Shown: in pieces, positions 22,101 to 32,734 of the stretch
How the letters are laid out: each line of letters starts with the position of its first letter
How positions within the stretch are numbered: the first letter of the stretch is position 1
Assembly: GCA_024704765.1 (NCBI GenBank)
Contig: JAKMXF010000111.1
Location: forward strand, 946,619-1,010,618
Reading direction: 5' to 3'
Length of the DNA stretch: 64,000 nt
From: Oopsacas minuta
Taxonomy: Eukaryota; Porifera; Hexactinellida; Lyssacinosida; Leucopsacidae
Notes under the pieces: model-generated
What the model was told of the DNA's origin: nothing
The model's input: only the letters and a program-made list of their open reading frames with translations
Database searches by the model: none
Made by a program: the position numbers and the translations under genes

Positions 22101-23309
22101 GATATTTAGCTTTTCAGTGAACCAATAGTACTGAGGATCTCTGTCATGATACTCAGTTGTACGCAGTGCGTGTGTTACGCCCTCTAAACTATCTACTATA
22201 GGACAAGCGAAATCGTATGTAGGGTATGCTTTGTACTTTGTACCTGTACGTATGTGAGATTCAGATTTACACCTGAATATGGTAGGGTCCCTCATGGCTC
22301 CGTTCGCTGACTGCATGTCTATCTTAGCTCTTAAGCAGCATTGTACACCCTTATCACTACCAATTAACATCTCCTTCCACATAGCTAAGTTCTGCTCAAT
22401 ACTGTTATTTTGATTCTTAGAATTTATCAATTCCAGTCTTTCCTTTTTTTGTGTTTCTGCATCTGTGTCATCAACAAATGCATCACCCTGCTTGATCAGC
22501 TGTTCTGCAAACTGAATAGTATCATCAAAGTAGTCCGACGTGTGTGAGTACTTGTTTGCTACAACTCCTAGGAGATCTAGATCCGAGAGGATCTCTTTCT
22601 CAAAGTGTTCATCCTCTTTAGCTGGATTAGTGTCATCAAATCTCATGATAAGTCGTCCTTTGAATGACTGCTGGTAGTGCTGATTGAGAAGAGCAGCTTT
22701 AGCATGACCCACGTGGAGATACCCACTTGCTTCTGGAGGGAATCTAACCACTACCTTCCCTTCCTCAGCTCCAGGCAGTTGTACGAACTTCCCTACATCA
22801 GCTGTCTTAGTTTTCTTCACTACCTTTCCAACAAAGTATTTCTGTACAGCCTGAAAAGCTGGTAATAATTCTAATCGCTGAATCCAGCTTGAAATATTCT
22901 TATAGCTGGTCAGATCTTGATGCTGCCCCTTAATAGTTATGTACATTGCTGCATCTCCAATGGTCAATGATCCTCCTGTGAGATACTGCTTGTCAGATAA
23001 TTCTCCGTCAATGTATGATAACCCACAAGCTGAGAAATGTTTCTGTGCTAACTGACTGTACTCCAGCCAGTGATCTATCTCAGTAGCTATCAATGGGTTC
23101 GATCCGTATAAACCCTTGTCTTGTGCGATACGAGCTAGATAGCGAGCGATGGAGTAATTTGTACTGAAGCTGATACCAGATTCTGTAGTAAGCAGAGTAG
23201 TCTTTCCTTCTTCAACCGATACAATTATTCGTTTGGTCTGTACTAGCTCTGCAGTAATGAGAGAGAGAATTGGAGGAGCGTCGGGGTTTATCGTTAAATT
23301 AACGTGCAT
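19192..23309 (-). CDS. EPRS1: Bifunctional glutamyl-/prolyl-tRNA synthetase lacking WHEP domains
   Basis: Four exons (23309-21150, 21088-20995, 20782-20235, 20169-19192) give 1259 residues. It charges tRNA-Glu and tRNA-Pro in the cytosol. Order: N-terminal GST-like domain (about 1-165); GluRS class I core with HIGH-type [13 protein letters not shown] and KMSKS-type LSKRRLAWF; anticodon-binding barrel ending near 700; a short lysine-rich linker (about 700-755; [20 protein letters not shown]); then ProRS class II core ([59 protein letters not shown]) and its C-terminal zinc-binding-like end ending ...LFGRSY. The human protein is 1512 residues and holds three WHEP domains between halves; none is visible here. 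An intron-2 MITE lies at 20816-20968. Exon joins are clean. Confidence 0.94.
20816..20968. mobile_element. Short TIR element in EPRS intron 2
   Basis: Left end CAGTAGAGTCAACTGCCGTT and right end TACGGGAGTTGACAGTA are inverted complements and contain TATATCGAA / TTCTATCGAA inside. The same GAGTTGACAGTA end recurs at about 35282 and a variant at about 55030. Non-coding, wholly intronic. Confidence 0.58.
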
Positions 23310-23710
23310 TCTATTGGCAGTACAGAGGAATAGGAAATGTCTTAATTATCCGTAATTAATGTTTAATCAGAAAATACAATTCAGCATTTTATTAAGATAG
23401 AGCAAAATTCATAAAAATAAATATATTTAATTATTTACAGGTATTAAAATATGTATAACAAACCGAGAGTTGAGTTATTACGAATTCTCAATTGGTATAA
23501 CTCCTCGAAAGAAGAGAATAAATGGTAGTTCTGTATCCTGGACACAACAACATTGAGCTAATAGAGAGGGGAGGTTGGAATAGGGAAAATTATTCTTACT
23601 AAATCCACAAGTTCCGGAGTTAGATTGGTAGATGGTATAATTGTCGAATTTGTTGGAACTATTTTGATCAGTTCGAACTAAAAGATAGAACTGATTTCTT
23701 GTAGAAGAGT
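23310..23710. other. Intergenic EPRS / SH2-like gene
   Basis: About 400 bp of AT-rich DNA with the EPRS promoter region and the 3' flank of the next minus-strand gene. No gene seen. Confidence 0.45.
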
Positions 23711-26011
23711 TTACAACAATAAAAGATCTATATCTTGTTGTCGAATTCTCTCAATTGCTTCAGATGCATTTGAACATTTCCAAACTGTTGGATTTTCTGT
23801 AAATGTAATTACCAACTGCTGCATTAGTTCGAACAGTGCTTTTGGAGAGTTAATAAAGTTAGAAGAACGTCTATGCATACTATCTAACTTCACTGATTTC
23901 CTTCCTATTTTATGAAGGCTAGGCTGACTATCCTCATCAACAGAGGCTATTAGTGTTGTTTCGAGATCAGCTGATGTAAACTTTGGAATTGATAATAATG
24001 GAATAAGTTGATCTTCATTACGGCAATGATATGCTATCAACAATGGGAGAGATGGGAACCAAGTTTGGCAGGGTGTAATAGCAAATTCTTGGTCACTTTT
24101 AACAATATTATAAGATTGAATTGGAGATTCTTGTTTTGGATAATTTAACATTAGAGCATATGTATCTTTGTATTGATATACTATGAAAGTTTTCAGAGGC
24201 TTGGAGGATAAACTAAGAGCTAAAGCTTGATCATCTGACTTTGTGTTCTGCTGGAACCAAGAATGAGGGTGAAGAGATAGATCTCTTGCAATATATACCT
24301 CCTCTACTATGTTGGTAATAAGTTGCATGGTATCAACTGTATCATTCTCTGGGAGAAGGCAGATAGGGATCTTTAAAAGGCATGGAATATCTTGTGTTGG
24401 CCAACAACAGTAGTGAGCTAGGAGTGACGCGAAGGAAACAAAACGACACGTACTATTAACAAGACCGAATCCTCTATCGAATGTGTTAATCTCGAATGAT
24501 TCTACCTTCAAACCATAGTACATATCAACTTTAACATATAACTTCACTACATCTCTACTCAGGTCTTCGTGGATGATAAAAGCACCGAGGAGATTCTCGA
24601 GGTTACTCTCATCGAACTTATCTTGTGTGAGCCAACATTCAGGATGATATTCCAGTATACGAATTAAATACATCTCTTGAACAGTAATGCTGTCTGGTAG
24701 GTCACAGCTTGGGATAAGTTCAGTTAGATATGGATGTTGTAAGAGTACAGGGATATCTTCAGTCAAGTTAAAGATGTAGTGAGTTACGAGGGAGACAAGA
24801 GATCCGAACTTATGTTCAGATTCATGCAAGAAGAAACCGTTTTTGTCTCTGTGAATCGGGCAGGCATAGAAACTGAGATTTGCTGGGTTTCCGCTCCAGA
24901 AGAATATGTCTAAAGAAGGCTCCTCATTTTCATCTCTAAGATAGTTTGGAGCTATTATAAAGTTCCCAATCGTCTCCTCCCCAAAGTGAAACATCTCCCA
25001 AGTGCTTGTCAAGAAATGCCGTAATAGCCAAGCTTCTGGCTTAAGGGAAAGTTTAGCTTCTACAATTTCCTGAGTCAGTTTCAGTATTGTTTCTAATGGA
25101 TTGGAATTGTAGGGAAATTTTAATTGATCAGGAATTGTACTTTTTAGGAAAAGATCTTGTTTTGATGAAACAGAACTTTGTTGTATCGAAGGAAGAGAAG
25201 GTGTGTGAATGTTTGATGTAAGATTCTGAGAATTTAGATTATCAAACATTTCACTAGAATATTTACGTCTAAACGAGTCAGGAATTGTTAAACTAACCGG
25301 CGGGTTAGTAGCTAGATTGTCATCTGGGAGAGAAATCTCGCCTTCAAACATTACATCATCATGAGGTTTCGAAAATCCGTAAGGAGATTCAGCAAAAATT
25401 GATTGTTTCGTCAAAGCGTTTAAAGATTCAAACATGCTCTTCACCTCTTTAGGGAGAGGTTTCACTCTAAGGTTATCTTGATTTGTTTGGATTGATGCTA
25501 GCCTCTTCACTGGAGAGGTTGAGAATTCTAAGCTATCGGGAGAAGCACTATTCTTTTGACGCATCATCTCCAAACTAGCAGATGACCTGTGTGTAAATCC
25601 TTTATCACAACGAGATGATACCGTTAAGAGGGAGTATAATCTAGATTCTAGTGTTTCCATATCAGAGATTTTGTGTAGTTTGAGTGTATCGTGGATAAGG
25701 TTAGCCTCCTTAATAGCTACTTCCCATAAATAAAATCGTGAATGAAAATCCTCTGAAACAGGGGTTCTTGAAGTGTGCTTTATTTTCTTACACATACAAA
25801 TCATAGAGTGGATAATATCATGCTCTTTTGGTGGTTTTGCATCGTATAATTCTAAGGTCATATCCCATATATTCTCTACTTCAAGTCTATCTGCCCATTT
25901 CCAGAACGGATTCGTATATCTTCGTAGGTATCGAACTGGTGCAGTAAATCGTTTTAGAGTTCCTTCCATTTCCAAACTTAATAATCTAATCCTCCAATAA
26001 TTACTATTCAC
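23711..26011 (-). CDS. Protein with three degenerate SH2-like repeats and a fourth partial unit
   Basis: A single-exon protein of up to 766 residues; a second Met at residue 15 (MEGTLKRF) is an equally good start. I do not recognise a named family. Residues 1-130 are helical; 140-300 are Ser/Pro-rich and probably disordered. From about 307 come repeats of roughly 115 residues: each starts with a helix and a Pro-x-x-W (KPEAW, HPECW, HPHSW, NPTVW), then a strand like NFIIAP, AFIIHED or TFIVYQY, then a F-x-SL-x-x-L-x-x-Y/H-HY/YH segment (FGSLVSLVTHY, FVSFASLLAHY, FPSLPLLIAYH), ending in LLQHP, LLKIP or LLSIP. This is the layout of SH2 domains (FLVR strand and F-x-SL-x-x-LV-x-HY), but the phosphotyrosine-binding Arg of FLVR is missing in all. 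The fourth unit (about 725-750) is truncated. SH2 assignment is inferred by eye. Confidence 0.6.
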   Translation of the reverse strand: MNSNYWRIRLLSLEMEGTLKRFTAPVRYLRRYTNPFWKWADRLEVENIWDMTLELYDAKPPKEHDIIHSMICMCKKIKHTSRTPVSEDFHSRFYLWEVAIKEANLIHDTLKLHKISDMETLESRLYSLLTVSSRCDKGFTHRSSASLEMMRQKNSASPDSLEFSTSPVKRLASIQTNQDNLRVKPLPKEVKSMFESLNALTKQSIFAESPYGFSKPHDDVMFEGEISLPDDNLATNPPVSLTIPDSFRRKYSSEMFDNLNSQNLTSNIHTPSLPSIQQSSVSSKQDLFLKSTIPDQLKFPYNSNPLETILKLTQEIVEAKLSLKPEAWLLRHFLTSTWEMFHFGEETIGNFIIAPNYLRDENEEPSLDIFFWSGNPANLSFYACPIHRDKNGFFLHESEHKFGSLVSLVTHYIFNLTEDIPVLLQHPYLTELIPSCDLPDSITVQEMYLIRILEYHPECWLTQDKFDESNLENLLGAFIIHEDLSRDVVKLYVKVDMYYGLKVESFEINTFDRGFGLVNSTCRFVSFASLLAHYCCWPTQDIPCLLKIPICLLPENDTVDTMQLITNIVEEVYIARDLSLHPHSWFQQNTKSDDQALALSLSSKPLKTFIVYQYKDTYALMLNYPKQESPIQSYNIVKSDQEFAITPCQTWFPSLPLLIAYHCRNEDQLIPLLSIPKFTSADLETTLIASVDEDSQPSLHKIGRKSVKLDSMHRRSSNFINSPKALFELMQQLVITFTENPTVWKCSNASEAIERIRQQDIDLLLL

Positions 26012-26195
26012 AAATAATTGGCCTTGAAATATAAGTAAATATGTAATATAAGTTGAATATTTATGAATAAATATAAACCCCAGCTAACTGAAAGACAAAT
26101 CCTTGGAAAAGTAAAGTACAAGCCCAATTTCATACAATAAAATAACAAATGTTCACAAATTGCTTCTAATTGGAATAATAGTTCTATTTCATGAA

Positions 26196-28633
26196 TCATG
26201 AGTGCTGTGGACAAACTAGTCCGCTAAAATGCTTCCCTACTGGCCCGATAATACGGGATTTGCAATGGTAACATAGATGGGCGTTACAAGACCAGCAACG
26301 TACGTGATTGTTGTTACCAATCTTAGCACTTCTCTGACCACAAGAAGTGCAGTTCATCATGCTAGCCCTTCCAGCCTGTCTATCTATAGCATTCTGCATT
26401 TGATTGAAACGCTAAAGTTGGAAAATTTGAATTCACAATATTCATGAACTAGTAGGAAGTTATATTGTATAATAGAACGCAGATAAGACACTCTGGGATC
26501 TAAATATGAGTACGTACTATCCAAGTGTACGTCTTTGGGATGGAAGAACAATTAAGTACATATTAACCGCGTGTACGTTATATATCCGAGTTCTTCTGTA
26601 TACTAATATAATTCAACTTACCTCTGGGACAACTCTGTCATAGCCATAACGTTGAAATACTTCGTTTCCGTTTGGGACATAAAATAGCTGACATTTTCCG
26701 CTGGTAAAATGTTCATAACCACCTAACCCACCACATAAATAGCAGAAAGATGTACCACACTGATTGCACGTCACTTTATTACATCTAAAATATAGTAGTA
26801 AAGCTACGTACATAGCACAATCATATCAGTCTAATGAAGGATCTTACCCTTCAAATTTATGAATTTGCACCCTACATTTAGGGCAAGGTTGAGATGTTGA
26901 TTTAAGAAACTTCTCAGATCTTTTCAATTCTTGCAATGCATGTGATTTGGACAAATATTCTTCTTTTGTAATTTTAGATTTTTTGAGTTTAGCAAGCTCA
27001 ACCTGAACAACTTGCTCTCCGTCTAGACAATTACCCTATAAAATAAATTCAAATAAATATAGGATATTAACTGTGTAACATATAGTTAGAATGAATACCA
27101 AATGCCAGGGACTGTTACAATCTGAACAAAATACAAAATAACAGCTCGCACATATTGCTTGTCTATTCTTGTAATCACATTCTGCTGGGTACTGACATCT
27201 TGGACAATATTGCATATCCTCCATTGTGTCTATTGTTCTCTAAGAATATAAAGAGATAATATTAATACAAATGCAACGAATTTGAAGAAGGTTGCATTTT
27301 AAATTACTTCTAATAGAAGTCTCTCCCAACGTTCAAACTCTTCAGTCCCTACTGCATCTGCTACAATGCTAGGATGAATGAGGACGTCACATGACTTAGT
27401 GGGACATCTATTGATGTAAAAATAGAATAAAATAAAAATTCAAAGAGTGATTATATTCCGAATTGAGTGAGGAACATATATTCAAAATCTTAGTTGTCCT
27501 GGAGTTAGTGAACTAACTTGAGGTTCTGTACAGTGCCATCTTTTACATGCATCTGACAATATCCATTTAGACATTCCTTACAGTAGAGATGAGGACAATC
27601 GTACATTCTATAGAACTCACTTCCTTTCTTAGTATCATAGCAAACTTCACACAACATCTCTAATTCTAGAAACCTAGCCTCTTCGCAATCTTTATCATTC
27701 TGTATTAGCATTGGAACTACTCTGTCAATAGATTTCATCTCTCGTAAGATTCGCTTGTCTAGACTAGGGAAGCTGTATTTCAGTGAGTTTAACTCAATCT
27801 CGTTCTTATCAGCTGTTAGTGTTGATAACAGGCTGTTACTTAGCCAATCCAACCATGAGAAGAGAATTCCTTAAATTTGGCATCATTAACATAGTGATAA
27901 TTATAATTTTACGACACTTACCTACACCTGGATACCATAATGCATCCAGTTCATTAAATATCTGTTCATAATGCAGATCATCCATCCAGTCACATTTGAT
28001 TTTATAGGAAGGAGGAGAGTGAGAAGGGTAGTCAGAAGGGAGCAAGAGATCAATCAGAACGGAGGGTAGAGAAGAGAACTTGTGTTCAGAGATAACAAAA
28101 TCAGGAGCAGAAGCACCTCCACTAACAGGCGCCTCACCTTTTGTCTCCTCACTGCTAGTCTGTTCTTTATTGAAATAGAAAACTGCTTTGAATGAGAGAG
28201 CTGAGTCTAAGTTGAAAGGAAGATTCACCTAAGATTATACTCTCATAATTATTAATTCTTATAATAATTTCCCGGGATTATATTTCGAAAAATTCCCTGC
28301 TGCCGATTCCCAAGTTTTACCATAAATAGCAAGTTGAACTCAATTTGACACAGATGGCATTTTGAGATAATTATCCACAATAATAATAATGATAATAATA
28401 ATATTTTCTTTCAGCATATTTGTAAGCAAAGCAATACTACAGTTATTACCTGTAATCTCTTCAATGAGTTTTCTGGTTCTAGCTCTGTTATCTCTTTCTC
28501 ATAAATAGATTTAAGAGTCGCAATCTAGGTAAGGTATAATATAATTACAAGACACCGAGATATGCAATAGTTATTAAAGTTTCTATACATCTTATACCTC
28601 TTCCTCTTGTTCCTGAATAGTCTCTTGATCCAT
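26196..28633 (-). CDS. RNF14: RBR-type E3 ubiquitin ligase, RNF14-like
   Basis: Nine exons stay in frame (28633-28598, 28524-28450, 28228-27922, 27869-27518, 27407-27308, 27239-27099, 27035-26848, 26784-26622, 26411-26196), giving 525 residues; human RNF14 is 474. Order: RWD domain (about 1-140; IATLKSIYEKEI, YPSHSPPSYKIKC), RING1 (CEVCYDTKKGSEFYRMYDC, then HLYCKECL), IBR (MQYCPRCQYPAECDY, CASCYFVFCSDC), and RING2/Rcat (PCPKCRVQIHKFEGCNKVTC, FCYLC), where the Cys in KVTCNQC is the expected thioester-forming residue. After it a further zinc-finger-like block appears (MNCTSCGQRSAKIGNNNHV, CWSCNAHLCYHC, CPQHS). RNF14 ligases modify nuclear receptors and, as recently known, ubiquitinate ribosome-blocked translation factors. 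The family call is firm; the start at MDQETIQEQEEE is the only one that feeds the RWD exon. Confidence 0.9.
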
Positions 28634-29403
28634 ATTGTCACTCACACTCAAGCTAAATAAAACATATATAAATGTATTGAGAAAGAGTTCAGATATATTT
28701 GAGATAGAAATCTAAAAATAGTATAAAACTATCCAACTTGGCTAAAAATAGACACTATTATATTAAACTAATTCGGTGGGGACGTGTATTGCATTGATAC
28801 TGTAACTCAAACAATATTTCATAACAAACGAACCATTATTTTGAGAAGTTTGTTGAGTGCATGGATAAAGAACGAGCATTATTATTTTAAGTCTTACATT
28901 TGAGTTATAGTTTATATTTATACAATTAGACTAAATGTAAAAGTTAAATATGTTATGCTAACTGCAGCATATATTATTAGGGAAAATGTGCATAGTATCA
29001 TTTTGTGGGAGAAATGGCTTACCATATTACTAATATTAATTACTCTGAAGAAATTGAGTCTATAACCGTAGCAGTCGACTGTTATGTTACTTTATTATAT
29101 TATACACTAGCCCCCAGCTAATCCGAACAGGGCCTAGAGGTTGTACAACTTTTGAAAATGTTCTAAAATGTTTAAAAGACTCAATTCTACTTCAGACAAA
29201 TACATAATTCTATATTAAACATGTTGGCAGCCTTCTCATCGTTTGTAAAACATCGAACGAATTATTTTACAATTGGAACGGTGATGTTCGGATTAGGAGG
29301 GTCTACTGTAACTATTTTGAGCTTACATTACAGTTCTTCATGCTGAATAATACACCAGGAAATGTAATATATTTTTGATATAATTCAAATAGAATTACAA
29401 ACT
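28634..29403. other. Intergenic RNF14 / GOLGA1
   Basis: About 770 bp of AT-rich DNA. It includes the TIR element at 29105-29308; elsewhere I see no gene. Confidence 0.5.
29105..29308. mobile_element. Short TIR element near GOLGA1 3' end
   Basis: Left end CACTAGCCCCCAGCTAATCC and right end GGATTAGGAGGGTCTACTG are inverted complements over CTAATCCGAACA, with TA flanks. About 200 bp, non-coding, so another MITE of the TA-flanked group. Confidence 0.6.
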
Positions 29404-32307
29404 CTATAATTCTTTTGATTCTGGTACAATACTCCTGAATTTTGGAGGAGCTTTATATCCAAACCAAGACTCTCTGTAACTCCAGAACTGATTTATGGAT
29501 TCTTGTTCCTTCTTAGACACACTCAGTATAGTGAACAGAGCTTTGTGCAGTTGTTTAGCCTCTACAGGAGTAGAGCACATATATTGTAGCATTATATTTC
29601 TAAGATATTGGAAGTTAATCTCTGTGAGAGGAGATTGTATACTGAGATCTATGAGATCTGGTTCAAGAGTAGGTAGAATAAGCATAGAGTTAGATCTGAG
29701 AGTAGGTAAAGGATTGTTCTGATTATTCTCCCTAATAACTGGAGTAACATTTCTATTAGGTAAATAATCAATAGGGAGTATAGGGGTAGAGTCAATTGTA
29801 CCATTTGTATCAGAGCTGACTGCTTGTTGTTCTTGCAAACTAATGTCAGATTGACTTGACTGAATTTTGAGTTCACGTGACATTACTTTCTTCAGATCGT
29901 ACTGTCTTTGCTGAAGCTGTTTATTTTCGAGCACCTTTTTCTGTAACTTTTCTTGATATTCACTATTCTTACGTTGCAACATTTCTATATTACTTCTTAA
30001 TTCTTTCATTTCATCTCTCATCCGCCACAAACCTGTAACACAGCCTTCGATTCCTACTAGATTAGATTCTACTTGTCTAAGCTTGCCAGTCACTCGCTCT
30101 TGCATTCCATCAACCCCTTCTTGTAACGCAGTCCGTAGAGAATTGATTTTATCTGATACCTCATCTAATTGTTGTGTCAATACGTTATTTAGATTAGAGA
30201 ACTCTTTGCCTTGATTAACACTAGTTACTAACTCATGTTGTTTCTCAGCTACCTGTGTTTGTAGATTGTTTCTTTCTTGGATAACAGCCTTGAGATTATC
30301 ATTTTTGTGCTCAATCATCTGTTTAGCAGTGTTGAGTTCGATTAGAGAATCATCTCTGGTGGAGATAGCTTCACTCAGTAAATGCTCAGACTCAATTACT
30401 TTATTATTAAGTCTGTCTACTTCAGATTGTAAGCTTGCTTGTATTTGCTGACTATCCCCTTGTACTTGTTCCAACTGTATATTGAGTTTCTGTGACTTTT
30501 CAGTATTAGCTAGAATAGTTTGGTCTAGGATTTTGATTTGATTGTGTAGTCCGTCTACTGACTGTAACATCTCTGCTCTCTCCTGCTCTTGTTGTTGTTT
30601 ATTTAGACTCAGTTGTGTTTGTAGACCGACTTGTTTATCTTGTGAATCTTTCTTAGAAGTAGAAAGCTCTTTGTTAAAGAGATCTACCATCACTTCAAGA
30701 CGTTCTATCTCTTTCTTATCTTTGTCTTGTTTGTTAGTCATCTCTTCAAATTGTGAAACCCATCCTTCTTCAGATATTCTCAGTGCTTTTATTCCCTTTT
30801 CAAGCTCCAAACATTTCTGTTGTAGCTCTACTCTCTCATTTTTAACTTTCATAACCTGTTCTTCCATTGACTTCTTTTCTTTCTCAACTTTAGTTAACTC
30901 GTTCTTGTACTTCTGGTGAGCAGTAAGACTACTAGATGTGACAGCTACTAACTGCTCCTGGGTTGCTTTCGCTTGTTGTTTCAGTTCTGAGTTCTGGTCA
31001 ATAAGACCTTGCTTCTCTTCATCATGAGTAGCATAAATAGACTCTAACCCATGTGCTTTCTCCAATTTAACTTGTTCAACTAGTGTCCTCAGTTCATCTA
31101 CACTAGTCCTCTCTTTATGCAGACTACTCTTCAGTTCTTGTACATTTCGATCACTATCTTTTTGCAGTTTAGATATCTGCAGCAGCTGTCTCTCTCCCTC
31201 ACCACTTAACCGCACTATTTCCTGTTCTTTAGCTTGTAACAGCTGTTTAGCTTCCACCAGAGATTTCTCTACTCCATTTTGCTCTTGAATACTCTTCTCT
31301 CTTGTCTGGTTCAATTCTTTCTTTGATTTATCTAGTTCCTTCTCAAGTGTTGATATTTGAGTATTCTTCTCTTGAATGAATTTATCCTTCTCTCGCTCTA
31401 GCTTAATAATTTTATTTTTGTACTCAGTCAGATCTGTTCCTAACGTGTGTAGAGTACTCTCAAGCTCCCTCTTAGCAACTGATGAGTCTCTTTGTGTGTC
31501 TGTGTGTTGCTGTTGCAATGCACTATACTCACGTTTAAGTTCGTCTCTCTCACCAGTCAGCTGTTCGAGTAACAGCTGATATTTTTGTTCAGATTCATCG
31601 GTTGAGTTCTGAATTACATCTCTCATTGCTGACAATTCTTTAGTTTGTTTTATATTATCCTCTTGTATCAGTGATAACTTGTTGATCTGATACTCCAAGC
31701 CAAAGCATTTCTGCTTTAGACTTTCATTACCATCCCTGGTTCCCTGTAGTTCTGCTTCAAGCTGTTTTATCTTCACTGTAGACTGGTCTGATTCTTTTCT
31801 ACATTTCTCTAATTCCATCGCATGCTGCTGAGCAGTGATATCATTTTGGTTCTGAATTTCCTGTACCTCTTTACTCAACTCTTGTATTACAAGTTTGGAT
31901 TTGTCAAGGAATTTATCCTTCTTACTCATCTCTTCATTTAGCTTGCTATTTTGCTCTTGTAGCTTCAATTCAAAGTTTCTCTTAACTTCTCTGCTCTCTG
32001 CCTTAGCTTTGTCTTGCTGTTGTTCTAGCATATCAGCTAATCGGTTCTTCAGCTTGACTTGCTCCTCTAATCGAGTCTCAAGTTCTTGCAACTCTCTCGA
32101 TTTAAGTGTGCGTGATCTTCCTCTGGATAAATCCGGATCAGATGCCTCGCTGAGCTCTGTGATGGATGGAGTCTTGTCACTGGACACAGAGTCCTTGTCT
32201 GAGATATCTGCCTGTGCCTGAGGTGAGCGAGTAAGATAACCAGAGACAGATTTCTTCAGAGAGTCTGTGTCTACACTATTCCATTGTTCTTTTACTTTCT
32301 GGAACAT
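29404..32307 (-). CDS. GOLGA1: Golgin-97-like GRIP-domain coiled-coil protein
   Basis: A single-exon 967-residue protein. After a Ser-rich N terminus (MFQKVKEQWNSVD, close to the MFAKLKKK start of golgin-97) nearly everything from 70 to 830 is Gln/Glu/Lys-rich coiled coil. The C-terminal GRIP domain (about 905-960) reads INFQYLRNIMLQYM and ends YRESWFGYKAPPKF; the SWFGxKxxPK ending is specific to golgin-97 among GRIP proteins. Such golgins bind ARL1-GTP through GRIP and stand out from trans-Golgi membranes to catch endosome-derived carriers. The conserved Tyr of the GRIP core (FQYL) is present. Human golgin-97 is 767 residues; here the coiled coil is longer. Intronless, unusual for this length, but uninterrupted and clearly functional. 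Confidence 0.88.
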   Translation of the reverse strand: MFQKVKEQWNSVDTDSLKKSVSGYLTRSPQAQADISDKDSVSSDKTPSITELSEASDPDLSRGRSRTLKSRELQELETRLEEQVKLKNRLADMLEQQQDKAKAESREVKRNFELKLQEQNSKLNEEMSKKDKFLDKSKLVIQELSKEVQEIQNQNDITAQQHAMELEKCRKESDQSTVKIKQLEAELQGTRDGNESLKQKCFGLEYQINKLSLIQEDNIKQTKELSAMRDVIQNSTDESEQKYQLLLEQLTGERDELKREYSALQQQHTDTQRDSSVAKRELESTLHTLGTDLTEYKNKIIKLEREKDKFIQEKNTQISTLEKELDKSKKELNQTREKSIQEQNGVEKSLVEAKQLLQAKEQEIVRLSGEGERQLLQISKLQKDSDRNVQELKSSLHKERTSVDELRTLVEQVKLEKAHGLESIYATHDEEKQGLIDQNSELKQQAKATQEQLVAVTSSSLTAHQKYKNELTKVEKEKKSMEEQVMKVKNERVELQQKCLELEKGIKALRISEEGWVSQFEEMTNKQDKDKKEIERLEVMVDLFNKELSTSKKDSQDKQVGLQTQLSLNKQQQEQERAEMLQSVDGLHNQIKILDQTILANTEKSQKLNIQLEQVQGDSQQIQASLQSEVDRLNNKVIESEHLLSEAISTRDDSLIELNTAKQMIEHKNDNLKAVIQERNNLQTQVAEKQHELVTSVNQGKEFSNLNNVLTQQLDEVSDKINSLRTALQEGVDGMQERVTGKLRQVESNLVGIEGCVTGLWRMRDEMKELRSNIEMLQRKNSEYQEKLQKKVLENKQLQQRQYDLKKVMSRELKIQSSQSDISLQEQQAVSSDTNGTIDSTPILPIDYLPNRNVTPVIRENNQNNPLPTLRSNSMLILPTLEPDLIDLSIQSPLTEINFQYLRNIMLQYMCSTPVEAKQLHKALFTILSVSKKEQESINQFWSYRESWFGYKAPPKFRSIVPESKEL

Positions 32308-32724
32308 TCAGCGTTCACTAGCTAAACAACAATATTATTATATCCAAAGTTTTCTAACAGCATCAGGAATCAGTCATGCCATTGCAGATACAGAACAAAC
32401 TTGAGATTTATGGCAGTAAATACTATAATTACATGATCATGCATTGCTCAAATTTTAAGGAAAAATGAGGTAACTGTGGAATCACACTGTAGACTGTATA
32501 AACCTTGGTTTATTGTGAAATTGAATTGTAATAGTAAACTATCCAATAACACACTACATTACAGATGATTCTGTTACTATAAACCCTGCAAGGGAGACCA
32601 GTAGCCGTTATTTACACATATATTATAATAATAACTATTATTTCTTTTTACCCTGGAATGTTAACGTATCATTTCCGGTAAACCAGGTCTTATCGGGTTC
32701 AAACCATAATTGAAATTAGTCCAT
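32308..32724. other. Intergenic upstream of GOLGA1
   Basis: About 420 bp holding the GOLGA1 promoter region up to the MULE insertion site. There is a GGGTTCAAACC phrase at about 32695, but no tRNA fold around it. Confidence 0.45.
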
Positions 32725-32734
32725 ACAAGAAGGG
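32725..32734. repeat. Target-site duplication of the fold-back MULE, left copy
   Basis: ACAAGAAGGG here is repeated directly at 34260-34269, immediately outside the inverted repeat. A 9-10-bp target duplication is characteristic of Mutator-like elements. Confidence 0.8.

Noticed and set aside
28379-28412. ATA/ATG trinucleotide run
   Set aside because: A simple AT-rich microsatellite inside an RNF14 intron with no sign of function.
30542-30919. Ser/Cys-rich plus-strand frames across 29.5-32.2 kb
   Set aside because: They are antisense shadows of the Gln/Glu/Lys-rich golgin coiled coil, which gives long open complement frames rich in Ser, Leu and Cys.
32690-32710. GGGTTCAAACC resembling a tRNA B box
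   Set aside because: No A box at the right distance and no acceptor or anticodon stem could be folded around it.
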